A stretch of DNA of 64,000 bases, from NCBI GenBank assembly GCA_964356355.1, contig CAYHGX010000007.1, positions 1 through 64,000 on the forward strand. Direction: 5' to 3'. The notes beneath the pieces were generated by a model. The model had not been told where the DNA came from, searched no databases, and saw only the letters and a list, made by a program, of their open reading frames with translations. The position numbers and the translations under genes were made by a program. This DNA is from CAYHGX01 sp964356355 (lineage in GTDB: Bacteria; Patescibacteriota; Gracilibacteria; UBA1369; LOWO2-01-FULL-3). Each line of letters starts with the position of its first letter. Positions within the stretch are counted from its first letter, which is position 1. Positions 54,186-62,277 of the stretch are shown here, piece by piece.

Positions 54186-55070
54186 ATGGACTCACCTCAA
54201 GTACCCCCTGAACAAGCTCCAGAAACCATTACAGAAACCGTTCCACTCCAAACACCAAGCACTCCCAGTTCAATTTGGAAAAAACTAGCAATCATCTTCG
54301 GAGTAATTACTGCCGCCTTCGTCGCCCTACTGGTTTATGGATTCATACTTGGAGACAGTGAGGATAAAGATAAACAAGCAATCACCACAGAAACAGAACA
54401 AGTTCTCTCTCAGCTAAAAGCTTCGCAAATAGACCAAGTCTATGCAGACGCCCACTCTGAGCTAATCAAGGTCACCACAAAAGCCGACATTGAAAACTTT
54501 GTCAGCATGTTTCCAGAAATAAAAACCTACAACTCAGTAAACATTGAAAACATTACCAACGATGAGATAGACGCCACCGTAACAGGCCGGCTAATTATCG
54601 AAAAAGGCAATCCGATGAACTTTTCAATCGATCTCTCTAAAGAAAACGACACCTGGAAATTGGTATACCTGGACCTCAAAGGAAAACCAACACCCTTAAC
54701 AGAAAACAACATCGGAACAGAAGACAAAACCGTAACAATCAAAGAATTAATTATAGGCAACAATTACGATGACAATGGAGTAACCGTCTCAAATTCCACC
54801 ATCTCTCCAGATACAGAGATAATTTACGCCTCAGTATTAACCGACAACCAAACAGTAGAAAAAATTTCAACAGAGCTAAAATTCATAAGCCTAGATTCAG
54901 GAAACGACACCTCCATCATCCTCCCAATCCAAAAAAGCTCATCCGGCCTCAGCTCAGCAGTTCGTGGCACCTTCAGCAAATCTGAAGATAAATGGGTAAC
55001 CGGCAAATACAAAGTAATCGCAACTCTCTCTAACGGACAAACAAAAGAAGCCGAATTCGAAATTAAATAA
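54186..55070 (+). CDS. membrane-anchored hypothetical protein
   Basis: 294 residues. A cytoplasmic Pro/Thr-rich tail (PPEQAPETITETVPLQT) precedes one membrane helix (AIIFGVITAAFVALLVYGF, ~37-55) and an outer domain of ~230 residues. The first part (VLSQLKASQIDQVYADAHSE) has the DUF4878/NTF2-like feel of small exported proteins; the second is beta-rich. No firm family. Confidence 0.65.
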   Translation: MDSPQVPPEQAPETITETVPLQTPSTPSSIWKKLAIIFGVITAAFVALLVYGFILGDSEDKDKQAITTETEQVLSQLKASQIDQVYADAHSELIKVTTKADIENFVSMFPEIKTYNSVNIENITNDEIDATVTGRLIIEKGNPMNFSIDLSKENDTWKLVYLDLKGKPTPLTENNIGTEDKTVTIKELIIGNNYDDNGVTVSNSTISPDTEIIYASVLTDNQTVEKISTELKFISLDSGNDTSIILPIQKSSSGLSSAVRGTFSKSEDKWVTGKYKVIATLSNGQTKEAEFEIK

Positions 55071-55083
55071 ATTAAACAACCCC

Positions 55084-55102
55084 GCCCGCGCTTCGCGCGG
55101 GC
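55084..55102. repeat. GC-rich hairpin repeat
   Basis: GCCCGCGCTTCGCGCGGGC forms an 8-bp stem with a TTC loop, 13 bp after the 55070 stop. No U-run follows on the plus strand. It is similar in character to the GCGAAGCG repeats in this window. Confidence 0.65.
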
Positions 55103-55121
55103 ACCCACCTCAGTCCGGCCG

Positions 55122-55150
55122 TTGACACAGGCAGTTCACCGTGTTACAGT
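55122..55150 (+). promoter_or_regulatory. promoter of the 55194 gene, framed by an inverted repeat
   Basis: TTGACA (55122-55127), 17-bp spacer, TACAGT (55145-55150). GGCCGT (55117-55122) and ACGGCC (55151-55156) are perfect inverted repeats around it, suggesting protein control of the promoter. Confidence 0.5.
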
Positions 55151-55193
55151 ACGGCCTTATTTGAATTAAGAACATTCATTCAATACTAGTTAT

Positions 55194-56198
55194 ATGGCTA
55201 GACACAACGTCGGCGCAGTATTATCAGGTGTACAAGATGGCGAAGGAGTTCGCTCCTACGATGTGCGTGATCTAAATTATCCTGGTGACATTGCAGGTGC
55301 CATGAAAAGACTCGTTGGAAGAATACCTGCTATTGGAGACCAATTATTCCCAACAGAGGCCATTCAAGATGCCGTAACTCAAAAGACCGGTATCGTAATG
55401 AGCGGAGCCGGTATGCCCAAAAGGGTCCCCGCCGGCACTAAAAATATGATGGATCCCGATCAATCAGATAGCGAGAGTAACGCCCACTGGAATAATCTTG
55501 AACTTAGACGACAAACCTTAGTTCAAAAAGCACTAGCCGCACTAACCCCAAAGGCAACCCAGTTCAAATTCCCGAAGGGCGAGCGACTACAAGGCATAAT
55601 AGATCAGTTGCCGGCGCCGGAGGAAATAAGCCCAAATAGACATGGAAGATTTATTGCCTCAATTACCCCTGAGGAAATCGGCGTTGCAGTGAATTTGGAA
55701 AATATGCGGAATTCGAATGGATACCATTCTCAAGCTTATGATAGCCAAAATTTCAAAGAGTTCAGTGCAGAAGTTGCTAGAAAATCTGGAAATCCCCAGG
55801 TTGAAAAGTGGCAAAGTGCAAGTATTGGCATTCGTCCTGATGGCATAAATCTCAACCTTGAGCGTGAACACTTCGTTTATAAATTAGCCGACTACATTAC
55901 TGGCGCTTATCATGGAACCCCGGGACTAAAACAAGCTTTAATAAAGAAATATTTCACAGAAAACAACCACAGATTCACCGTGCAAATACCGACATACAGC
56001 GAAAGAGGGGAAGATTTACATAGATTAGTAAAAGTTCTTTGTGGAAATGCTAACGCTACATCATATAGCGCATCATGTTCATCGCTCTTCGAATGCGAAT
56101 TCTGCCTGAAAGGTAAATACAAAGGCCTTTTCGTCTTTTACTTTGACCAAGATGCCTATGAGGCACAGAATGAATTACAAAAAATGCTTGGCTCATAA
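55194..56198 (+). CDS. hypothetical protein
   Basis: 334 residues, soluble. No family recognised. The N-terminus is compact (GAVLSGVQDGEGVRSYD); the C-terminal ~100 residues (RFTVQIPTYSERGEDLHRL) include four cysteines, three in CSSLFECEFC, which could form a metal site or disulfides. It has its own promoter. Function unknown. Confidence 0.6.
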   Translation: MARHNVGAVLSGVQDGEGVRSYDVRDLNYPGDIAGAMKRLVGRIPAIGDQLFPTEAIQDAVTQKTGIVMSGAGMPKRVPAGTKNMMDPDQSDSESNAHWNNLELRRQTLVQKALAALTPKATQFKFPKGERLQGIIDQLPAPEEISPNRHGRFIASITPEEIGVAVNLENMRNSNGYHSQAYDSQNFKEFSAEVARKSGNPQVEKWQSASIGIRPDGINLNLEREHFVYKLADYITGAYHGTPGLKQALIKKYFTENNHRFTVQIPTYSERGEDLHRLVKVLCGNANATSYSASCSSLFECEFCLKGKYKGLFVFYFDQDAYEAQNELQKMLGS

Positions 56199-56213
56199 AG
56201 TGACACCAAAACA

Positions 56214-57587
56214 CTACTCCCCCGGCTCCAAATGCACCACAGCGCGCGCCACACGAGGCACTCGTTGACGCAATAAATATTCAAATCTGCTCGCCTCACT
56301 ATGCGCCTCCTCAAGGGGAGTTTCCCCTTTCACATAGGCATGAAATGAAACAAACAACTTCCCCTCAACCTTTCTCACTTCAACCTCATGGGGCTCATGT
56401 ATAAAAATCATCTCCCCGACCAAATCATTTAATGCAGCTATAACAGTTGCAACCTCCTCCTCCGAAGCCCTGTCTCCAGCCAACACGCACATCTTCAAGG
56501 GCTCAATGTGAGTATTGATCTCCGTATCATCGCCAAACTCCTTCTTCAAAACACTCTCCAAGTCCGTCGCAATTTCATGAGCCTCTTGCATCGACAAATC
56601 AGCTGCCACCTCCAGGTCAAAACTAATATATTTTTTGCCCTCCAACAAATGAACCACAACGTCATGAATAAAAGAACCATGATTAGCAGCCACAATTTGC
56701 ACTCTCTCCACCACCGTTTCACTATCCGGAGCAATTGGTACAGCCCTAGCCGTCACCTCCGCACGATCAACCCTCTTGGCAATTGCAACCTCCACCTCAC
56801 TCAACACCTCCTTCACCTTATCCAAAGCCAACTTGCGATTCACTTCCACAGAAATCTCCACAAAAAAAGCCGCCCCAGCCGGACGTACTTTCACCTTAGA
56901 AACACCAAAAACCCCATCCACACTAGCAGCAGCCTCCACAACCTGCTCCGTCACTCCTTCCGGAGCGCGATCCATTAATTCTTCAATTGTTCTTTTACCC
57001 AAGCTATATCCTGCATAAATCACCACCCCAGCCACCACAAGCGCCGCAATCGCATCCGCCATTGGAAATTTAAAATAAACCCCAACCAGTCCCACCATTA
57101 CCGCACAAGAGCTCCAAATATCAGAACTAAAATGTAAAGCATCGGCCTCCAAAGCCTTACTATGAGTCTCCTTCGCCACCTTCATCAAAGATCTAGATCT
57201 ATAAACATCAACTACAATTGAAATACCAATAACCGCAAAAGCATACCAAGTAATCTCCACCTCAACCGACTCAAAAAACAAACGATGAATCGCCTCATAA
57301 ATAATCCACGCACTAGTTAAAAAAAGTAAACCCGTTGCAATTAATGCTGACACACTCTCCACCTTCGCGTGGCCATAATGATGTTCCTCATCTGGTGGCT
57401 TATCTCCAACCCGCACAGCAAAATAGGTCAAAAGAGCGGCACCAAAATCAAGAGCCGAGTGCAAAGCCTCCGAAATAATACCCAAACTTCCAGTCATCAC
57501 TCCTACTATCACCTTCAACACAGTCAAAAAAGCACTACTAAAAACCGACCCCAACGCCACATCCGATTTCTTTTTGGTATTTATCAT
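56214..57587 (-). CDS. cation diffusion facilitator with extended cytoplasmic region
   Basis: 457 residues against about 300 for usual CDF transporters. The membrane part has the metal-site segments SEALHSALDFG (helix 2), HHYGHAKVES and HFSSDIWSS (helix 5). A zinc-transporter dimerisation domain follows (MDRAPEGVTEQVVEAA). Two further similar alpha/beta segments lie after it (DSETVVERVQIVAANHG and KMCVLAGDRASEEEVATVI), so the cytoplasmic region looks like two or three tandem dimerisation-type domains. Likely exports Zn, Mn or Fe. Confidence 0.88.
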   Translation of the reverse strand: MINTKKKSDVALGSVFSSAFLTVLKVIVGVMTGSLGIISEALHSALDFGAALLTYFAVRVGDKPPDEEHHYGHAKVESVSALIATGLLFLTSAWIIYEAIHRLFFESVEVEITWYAFAVIGISIVVDVYRSRSLMKVAKETHSKALEADALHFSSDIWSSCAVMVGLVGVYFKFPMADAIAALVVAGVVIYAGYSLGKRTIEELMDRAPEGVTEQVVEAAASVDGVFGVSKVKVRPAGAAFFVEISVEVNRKLALDKVKEVLSEVEVAIAKRVDRAEVTARAVPIAPDSETVVERVQIVAANHGSFIHDVVVHLLEGKKYISFDLEVAADLSMQEAHEIATDLESVLKKEFGDDTEINTHIEPLKMCVLAGDRASEEEVATVIAALNDLVGEMIFIHEPHEVEVRKVEGKLFVSFHAYVKGETPLEEAHSEASRFEYLLRQRVPRVARAVVHLEPGE

Positions 57588-57607
57588 AAAAACACAATAT
57601 CACACCC

Positions 57608-57636
57608 TTGACAACCCCGTCAATTCAAGCTAAAAT
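57608..57636 (+). promoter_or_regulatory. promoter of the 57661 gene
   Basis: TTGACA (57608-57613), 17-bp spacer, TAAAAT (57631-57636). Confidence 0.55.
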
Positions 57637-57660
57637 GAATAACAATTATTAATAATAAAA

Positions 57661-57951
57661 ATGCAGCAAAAATCAGCATTAGTTAGCAGTTACGACCACC
57701 AGGATGATGACGGAGCAAACCATGGAATATTCGGCTACGAAACTACTGCCCTAGTAAAAATGGGAAGGGACCAAGCACGACAATCACTTATCTCTCAACT
57801 CAGACCATCACCCTCATCAAGCCACGAAAATGACACAAATATTGTTGATGGAATAATAAATCAAATTTTTGGAACGGAAACAACAATAGCCCCCTCAATA
57901 CCAGAACGAAACCGCTTAATAGATAAATTAAAAAGCGTATTCAAGAACTAA
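57661..57951 (+). CDS. hypothetical small protein
   Basis: 96 residues. No recognised domain; polar and probably soluble (SSYDHQDDDGANHG, then helices DQARQSLISQLR and RNRLIDKLKSVFKN). A good promoter upstream and a terminator downstream support a single-gene transcript. Confidence 0.6.
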   Translation: MQQKSALVSSYDHQDDDGANHGIFGYETTALVKMGRDQARQSLISQLRPSPSSSHENDTNIVDGIINQIFGTETTIAPSIPERNRLIDKLKSVFKN

Positions 57952-58012
57952 GTCGGCCACACCCTCTTTGTCAAAAACTTCGACTTCCCTTAGATAAAAA
58001 AGGATTTACTAC

Positions 58013-58044
58013 AACTCCACACACAAAAAATCGTGGAGTTTTTT
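58013..58044 (+). terminator. rho-independent terminator
   Basis: AACTCCAC (58013-58020) pairs with GTGGAGTT (58033-58040), followed by TTTT. It ends the 57661-57951 transcript. Confidence 0.82.
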
Positions 58045-58340
58045 AAACAAAACTCAACCATCAATTTTCTTTATCTTCATGCCATTATTTCAATGTCGCA
58101 TTTTTTTTAGCAAAATTCACACTTCAAATTTACGGCTTACTACAAACGAATTTCGAAGTTCAAAAAAGTCGACTTAACAACTACAACAAGCCACTTTTGG
58201 CATCTGGAAGGGCCAAAATTGGAATACAAATTCCAAACTACGCAACAAAATAATCACAGAAAATCACCAAAAAAACTTACATTGACAAACTATTGATGTA
58301 AAATCAAAACAAGTTTTAGTACAAAAATAACCCCATTCCT
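58045..58340. other. non-coding AT-rich region with two hairpins
   Basis: No credible gene. Two adjacent perfect hairpins: TTTTGGC/GCCAAAA (58195-58201 and 58212-58218), then TTGGAAT/ATTCCAA (58219-58225 and 58230-58236). TTGACA at 58282-58287 has no well-spaced -10, so the histone-like gene's promoter is uncertain. Could be a regulatory leader region. Confidence 0.4.
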
Positions 58341-58550
58341 ATGGCAGTTACTAAAAAGAAAAAAGCAGCTCCAAAAAAAGCAGCTCCTAAGAAAAAAGTA
58401 GTTGCAAAGAAGGCGGCTCCTAAGAAGAAGGTGGTTGCAAAGAAAGCAGCTCCTAAGAAGAAGGTCGTTGCAAAAAAGGCAGCTCCAAAGAAGAAGGTCG
58501 TTGCAAAAAAAGCAGCTCCTAAAAAGAAAGCAGCTCCAAAGAAGAAATAA
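58341..58550 (+). CDS. histone-H1-like Lys/Ala/Pro repeat protein
   Basis: 69 residues made almost only of Lys, Ala, Pro and Val. After MAVTKKKKAAPKK, an 11-residue unit (AAPKKKVVAKK) is repeated four times, ending AAPKKKAAPKKK. Proteins of this type (histone-H1-like, Hc1-related) bind and condense DNA without sequence specificity. A terminator follows, so it is probably a single-gene transcript. The repeat number could vary between strains. Confidence 0.82.
   Translation: MAVTKKKKAAPKKAAPKKKVVAKKAAPKKKVVAKKAAPKKKVVAKKAAPKKKVVAKKAAPKKKAAPKKK
58380..58511 (+). repeat. 33-bp tandem repeat, four units
   Basis: Four in-frame 33-bp units starting GCNGCTCC encode AAPKKKVVAKK. Third positions differ between units (GTA/GTG/GTC, AAA/AAG), so they are not fresh copies. 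Confidence 0.85.
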
Positions 58551-58574
58551 TTTTTTCTCTAAGCTCTAAGAACA

Positions 58575-58595
58575 AGTCCCTTATCGGGGCTTTTT
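58575..58595 (+). terminator. rho-independent terminator of the histone-like gene
   Basis: AGTCCC/GGGGCT stem (one G-U) with a TTATC loop, then a T run (TTTTTC). 24 bp after the stop. Confidence 0.78.
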
Positions 58596-58640
58596 CTTTT
58601 ACCCTCGCCAAAGCCCATAAACCCTGCAATAATTCAAACC

Positions 58641-58952
58641 ATGAAAAACACATCTCCCCAAGAAGCCAAAGAGCTCATCTCAAAATTAGGCCAATCACTC
58701 ATAATCCTCGACGTCCGAACCCCCTCCGAACACCAAGAAGGCAACATTCCAAACTCTATTAATATAGATTTCTACTCCCCCTCCTTTCCAGAAAAGATCA
58801 AAGATCTCAACTCAGAAAAACCATACTTAGTTTACTGCAAAAGCGGAGGTCGCAGCGAAAAAAGCTGCACTCTACTAAAAGAACTTGGCTTCAAAAACCT
58901 CTTCAATCTCGCAGGAGGATTCACAAATTGGCAACTACAATCACATGCGTAA
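58641..58952 (+). CDS. rhodanese-domain sulfurtransferase
   Basis: 103 residues, a single rhodanese domain. LDVRTPSEHQEGNIPNS is the family N-terminal segment and Cys66 in YCKSGGRS is the catalytic persulfide site. It handles sulfane sulfur. The stop overlaps the next gene by 8 bp, so the two are translationally linked. Confidence 0.92.
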   Translation: MKNTSPQEAKELISKLGQSLIILDVRTPSEHQEGNIPNSINIDFYSPSFPEKIKDLNSEKPYLVYCKSGGRSEKSCTLLKELGFKNLFNLAGGFTNWQLQSHA

Positions 58953-60435
58953 ATACTATATTGAAATCTGTGCTATCACCACCGGCGCAATCGTCATGAT
59001 TTTAGAATTAGACGGATCGAGAATTCTCTCGCCCTACCTTGGTAACAGCATAGTGATTTGGACGAGCCTAATCGGCATTATCATGGGCTTTTTAAGTCTA
59101 GGATATTACCTTGGCGGAAAAATTGCCGACAAAAAAGCATCAGCACAAATTCTCTCTCAAATAGTAATTACAGCCGCGATTTTCATCGCTATCAGCACTA
59201 TCGTCAAAGAAAATCTTCTTCAAGCTCTCACTACAACAATTCAAGATATTCGCATCAGCTCAATCGTCGCAACCACCCTCCTCTTTGGCCCAGCGACCAT
59301 TTTATTAGGTATGATTTCTCCTTATTGTGTAAAGCTCAAGCTCGACATCAATTCACATTCCGGCGCCACCGTAGGCCGCCTTTCAGCCCTCTCCACCCTC
59401 GGCAGCATAATTGGGACCTTCTTTGGCGGATTTTACCTCATCTCATTTTTTGGTAACACAAAACTACTTTTAGCCCTCGCCCTTGTGCTCGGACTACTTT
59501 CAATTTTCATCGACACCAATAAACATTTCAAAAGCAAAATCGCCATAATCATTTTGATTTCACTAAAATTTATTGATCTACAAATGGTTTCTGCCAACTT
59601 CGAAGAAACCCGCCTTCTCGACCTCGACACCACCTACAACCGCGTCCAAATTAAAGACACATTTTCCACTGACAATGGCCTTCCAATTCGTCTTCTCTGG
59701 ATTGGCAAAAACGCCCAATCAGGCATCTATCTCAAAGAAAAGTCCAACGAACTCCTCTTCGAATACACCAAATTTTACGAGCTCGCCTTTCACTTTAATC
59801 CAACTCTAAAAAACACCCTAATGATCGGCGGCGGAGGATTTACCTATCCACAATATTTCATGGAAAATCATCCAAGCTCCACCATGGACGTAGTAGAAAT
59901 AGATGATCAACTAGCCACACTTGCTCAGAAATACTTTCACCTTAACGCAAACCCAAATCTTGAAATTTTCACAGCCGATGGCCGCACCTTCCTCAATCAA
60001 AATCAAAAAAAATATGACGCAATTTTCGGTGATGCCTTTCACGGCTATTATTCCATTCCCTACCAACTCACCACCAAAGAGGCCATGCAGAAAATATCTG
60101 ATTCTCTCAACGAAAACGGAGTATTCATAATCAACGTAATTGCCTCCCTTGAAGGGCCAAAAAACAAATTCCTTCAGGCCGAATACAAAACAATCAACGA
60201 AGTTTTTCCCCAATCATATATCATTCAAGCAAGGCCCATTAACCACGCAGACATAGGCCAAAACCTCATCATTGTCGCCCTGAAATCAAAAACTCCCGCT
60301 CCCCTCACAAGCACCAACCCAGTCACCTCAAGACAATTAAGCGGACTCTGGACAAAGCCAATTCAACAAGATATAGAAATACTCACCGACGACTTCGCCC
60401 CAGTTGACAACTACATGCTCGAACTACTCAACTAA
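58945..60435 (+). CDS. membrane protein with spermidine-synthase-like domain
   Basis: 496 residues from MRKYYIEICAITTG at 58945; the upstream frame to 58885 overlaps the rhodanese gene. Residues 1-230 hold about six or seven membrane helices (AITTGAIVMILELDG, GTVGRLSALSTLGS-like). The C-terminal ~250 residues form a class I methyltransferase/aminopropyltransferase fold: LMIGGGGFTYPQYF, DVVEIDDQLATLA, FTADGRTF and DAIFGDAFHGYYSIP. This membrane-fused spermine/spermidine synthase type is common in bacteria; whether it makes polyamines here is unproven. Confidence 0.88.
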   Translation: MRKYYIEICAITTGAIVMILELDGSRILSPYLGNSIVIWTSLIGIIMGFLSLGYYLGGKIADKKASAQILSQIVITAAIFIAISTIVKENLLQALTTTIQDIRISSIVATTLLFGPATILLGMISPYCVKLKLDINSHSGATVGRLSALSTLGSIIGTFFGGFYLISFFGNTKLLLALALVLGLLSIFIDTNKHFKSKIAIIILISLKFIDLQMVSANFEETRLLDLDTTYNRVQIKDTFSTDNGLPIRLLWIGKNAQSGIYLKEKSNELLFEYTKFYELAFHFNPTLKNTLMIGGGGFTYPQYFMENHPSSTMDVVEIDDQLATLAQKYFHLNANPNLEIFTADGRTFLNQNQKKYDAIFGDAFHGYYSIPYQLTTKEAMQKISDSLNENGVFIINVIASLEGPKNKFLQAEYKTINEVFPQSYIIQARPINHADIGQNLIIVALKSKTPAPLTSTNPVTSRQLSGLWTKPIQQDIEILTDDFAPVDNYMLELLN

Positions 60436-60451
60436 TACCCAGGCTTAAAAA

Positions 60452-60904
60452 ATGAACACACCTGTAACTTCCTACTCCAAAAACAAAAAGGCCTTCCACG
60501 ATTACATCATCATCGACACCTTCGAGGCCGGAATAGTTCTCAATGGAGACGAAGTAAAATCAATTAAAGCATCTCAAGCCAATCTTAAAGGCGCCTTCAT
60601 TGATATCCAAAAAGAGGAGGCCTATGTCAACGAAATGCACGTCTCCCGCTACAATCATTCCTCAAATTTCGCCTACGACCCCACCCGCATCAGGAAAATA
60701 ATTCTCCACCGTAAAGAAATTGAAAAAATTGATAAAGCGCTCAACGAAAAGGGAGTCACCGCAATCCCACTTGAATTATACGCAAAAAAGGGTCTAATCA
60801 AAGTCTCCATAGGGCTCTGTAAAGGCAAAAAACTCTTCGACAAACGAGAAACACTCAAAAAACGTAGCCAAGAGCTTGAAATCAAAAGACAATTCCGTCT
60901 ATAA
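60452..60904 (+). CDS. smpB: SmpB, tmRNA-binding protein
   Basis: 150 residues. FHDYIIIDTFEAGIVLNGDEVKSIK-type wording (IIIDTFEAGIVLNGDEVKS), then ANLKGAFIDIQ and the tail KKLFDKRETLKKRSQELEI are the SmpB signature. It brings tmRNA to stalled ribosomes. The tmRNA gene itself is not recognised in this window. It starts 16 bp after the previous gene. Confidence 0.96.
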   Translation: MNTPVTSYSKNKKAFHDYIIIDTFEAGIVLNGDEVKSIKASQANLKGAFIDIQKEEAYVNEMHVSRYNHSSNFAYDPTRIRKIILHRKEIEKIDKALNEKGVTAIPLELYAKKGLIKVSIGLCKGKKLFDKRETLKKRSQELEIKRQFRL

Positions 60905-61001
60905 TGCCGGCCCAAGCATGAAGCAAAGCTAAATGCTAACAATCAAAAGCACGAAGAGAGTGCCTTTAGGCCGAAAGGAGTGCTCATTATCCCGCTAGCA
61001 T

Positions 61002-61754
61002 ATGGAAACCATCTACGAACGAATCGTCTCAGAAATCAGAAATTACTTTAAAAAAAGTGGTTTTGAAAAAGCCGTTATCGGCGTTAGTGGAGGCGTAGAT
61101 TCCGCCCTCACACTCAAGCTCGCAGTAGACGCATTAGGACACGAAAATGTCACCGGAATCATGATGCCGGAAAAAGGCATTTCCATGGAAGAAAACCACC
61201 TTCACGCCCGCACTCTTTGCGAATTCCTGAAAGTTGATCACCACACAATCGCTATCAATAAATTTCTTACCGATTTCCTCGCCCTTCCCTGGAAACCAAA
61301 TCAACTAGCCCAAATCAACATCAAGGCCCGTGTTCGCATGGTGGTACTATACAACTTTGCCAACACCAGAAACGCCCTAGTAGTTGGAACTTCAAATAAA
61401 ACAGAATTAGCCCTAGGCTATGGCACCAAATACGGCGATCTAGCAGCCGACCTCGAAGTAATCGGCGACCTTTTTAAAGAAGAGGTTTATAAACTAGCAA
61501 GCTACGTTGGCCTCCCAGACGAATTCCTTACCAAAGCACCTTCAGCAGAGCTCTACTCCGGCCAAACAGACGAAGAAGAACTCGGAATGACCTACAAGGA
61601 AATCGATACGATTCTCAAACAAATTGAACAAGGACTAGGAAAAGACGATCTCATCAACAAAGGCATCAATCCAAACTCCGTTCACAAAATTTTCCGCCTG
61701 TTCGAAATCAACAAGCACAAATTAAGCTCACCCTATCTCATTCGGGTTAAATAA
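61002..61754 (+). CDS. nadE: NH3-dependent NAD+ synthetase
   Basis: 250 residues, cytoplasmic; makes NAD+ from nicotinate adenine dinucleotide. The ATP loop SGGVDS is at 29-34, GTSNKTELALGYGTKYGD carries the substrate site, and the C-terminal APSAELYSGQTDEEELG is typical. No glutaminase domain, so ammonia is the nitrogen donor. It is followed by a nadM-like gene, giving an NAD-salvage pair. Confidence 0.95.
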   Translation: METIYERIVSEIRNYFKKSGFEKAVIGVSGGVDSALTLKLAVDALGHENVTGIMMPEKGISMEENHLHARTLCEFLKVDHHTIAINKFLTDFLALPWKPNQLAQINIKARVRMVVLYNFANTRNALVVGTSNKTELALGYGTKYGDLAADLEVIGDLFKEEVYKLASYVGLPDEFLTKAPSAELYSGQTDEEELGMTYKEIDTILKQIEQGLGKDDLINKGINPNSVHKIFRLFEINKHKLSSPYLIRVK

Positions 61755-61761
61755 TTACCGC

Positions 61762-62277
61762 ATGAATTCGGCCCTTTTCATTGGTAGATTTCAGCCGTTT
61801 CACAACGGGCATTTAGCTGTAGTTAAAGAGATTTTAAACAAGCACGACCGCGTCATTATCGCCATCGGCAGCGCCCAGTATTCTCGTGAAAAACACAATC
61901 CCTTCACCTCACATGAACGAGAAGAATTAATCAAAGCAGCTTTAAAAGCCGAAAACATTCCAGCCAATAAATATATTGTCGTCCCCGTCAAAGACACACA
62001 CGACGACAATTGGTACTATCATCTTCAAGCCCACCTGCCTCCATACACCGCTCTTTACACGGGTTCCGAAGAGGTAAAAAGCTATTTCGAAGCCGGAAAT
62101 TCTTCCGCAAAAATCATCCACTTAGATCGAATCAATAACATTAGCGGCACCAAAGTTCGCCAATTCATCAAACAAGGAAAGCCCCTCAATAATTTTATTC
62201 CACCTGCGGTTGCAGAATTGCTCAAAAAATGGGAAACTCAAAATCATGATCAACCCACACATTTTCCGAGCCTATGA
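61762..62277 (+). CDS. nadM: nicotinamide/nicotinate-nucleotide adenylyltransferase, NadM-like
   Basis: 171 residues. The nucleotidyltransferase motifs GRFQPFHNGH (8-17) and NNISGTKVR (ISxTxxR position) match archaeal-type NadM. It adds AMP to nicotinamide or nicotinate mononucleotide; with NadE next to it, this completes the end of NAD synthesis. Its 3' end overlaps the next gene by 32 bp. Confidence 0.92.
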   Translation: MNSALFIGRFQPFHNGHLAVVKEILNKHDRVIIAIGSAQYSREKHNPFTSHEREELIKAALKAENIPANKYIVVPVKDTHDDNWYYHLQAHLPPYTALYTGSEEVKSYFEAGNSSAKIIHLDRINNISGTKVRQFIKQGKPLNNFIPPAVAELLKKWETQNHDQPTHFPSL

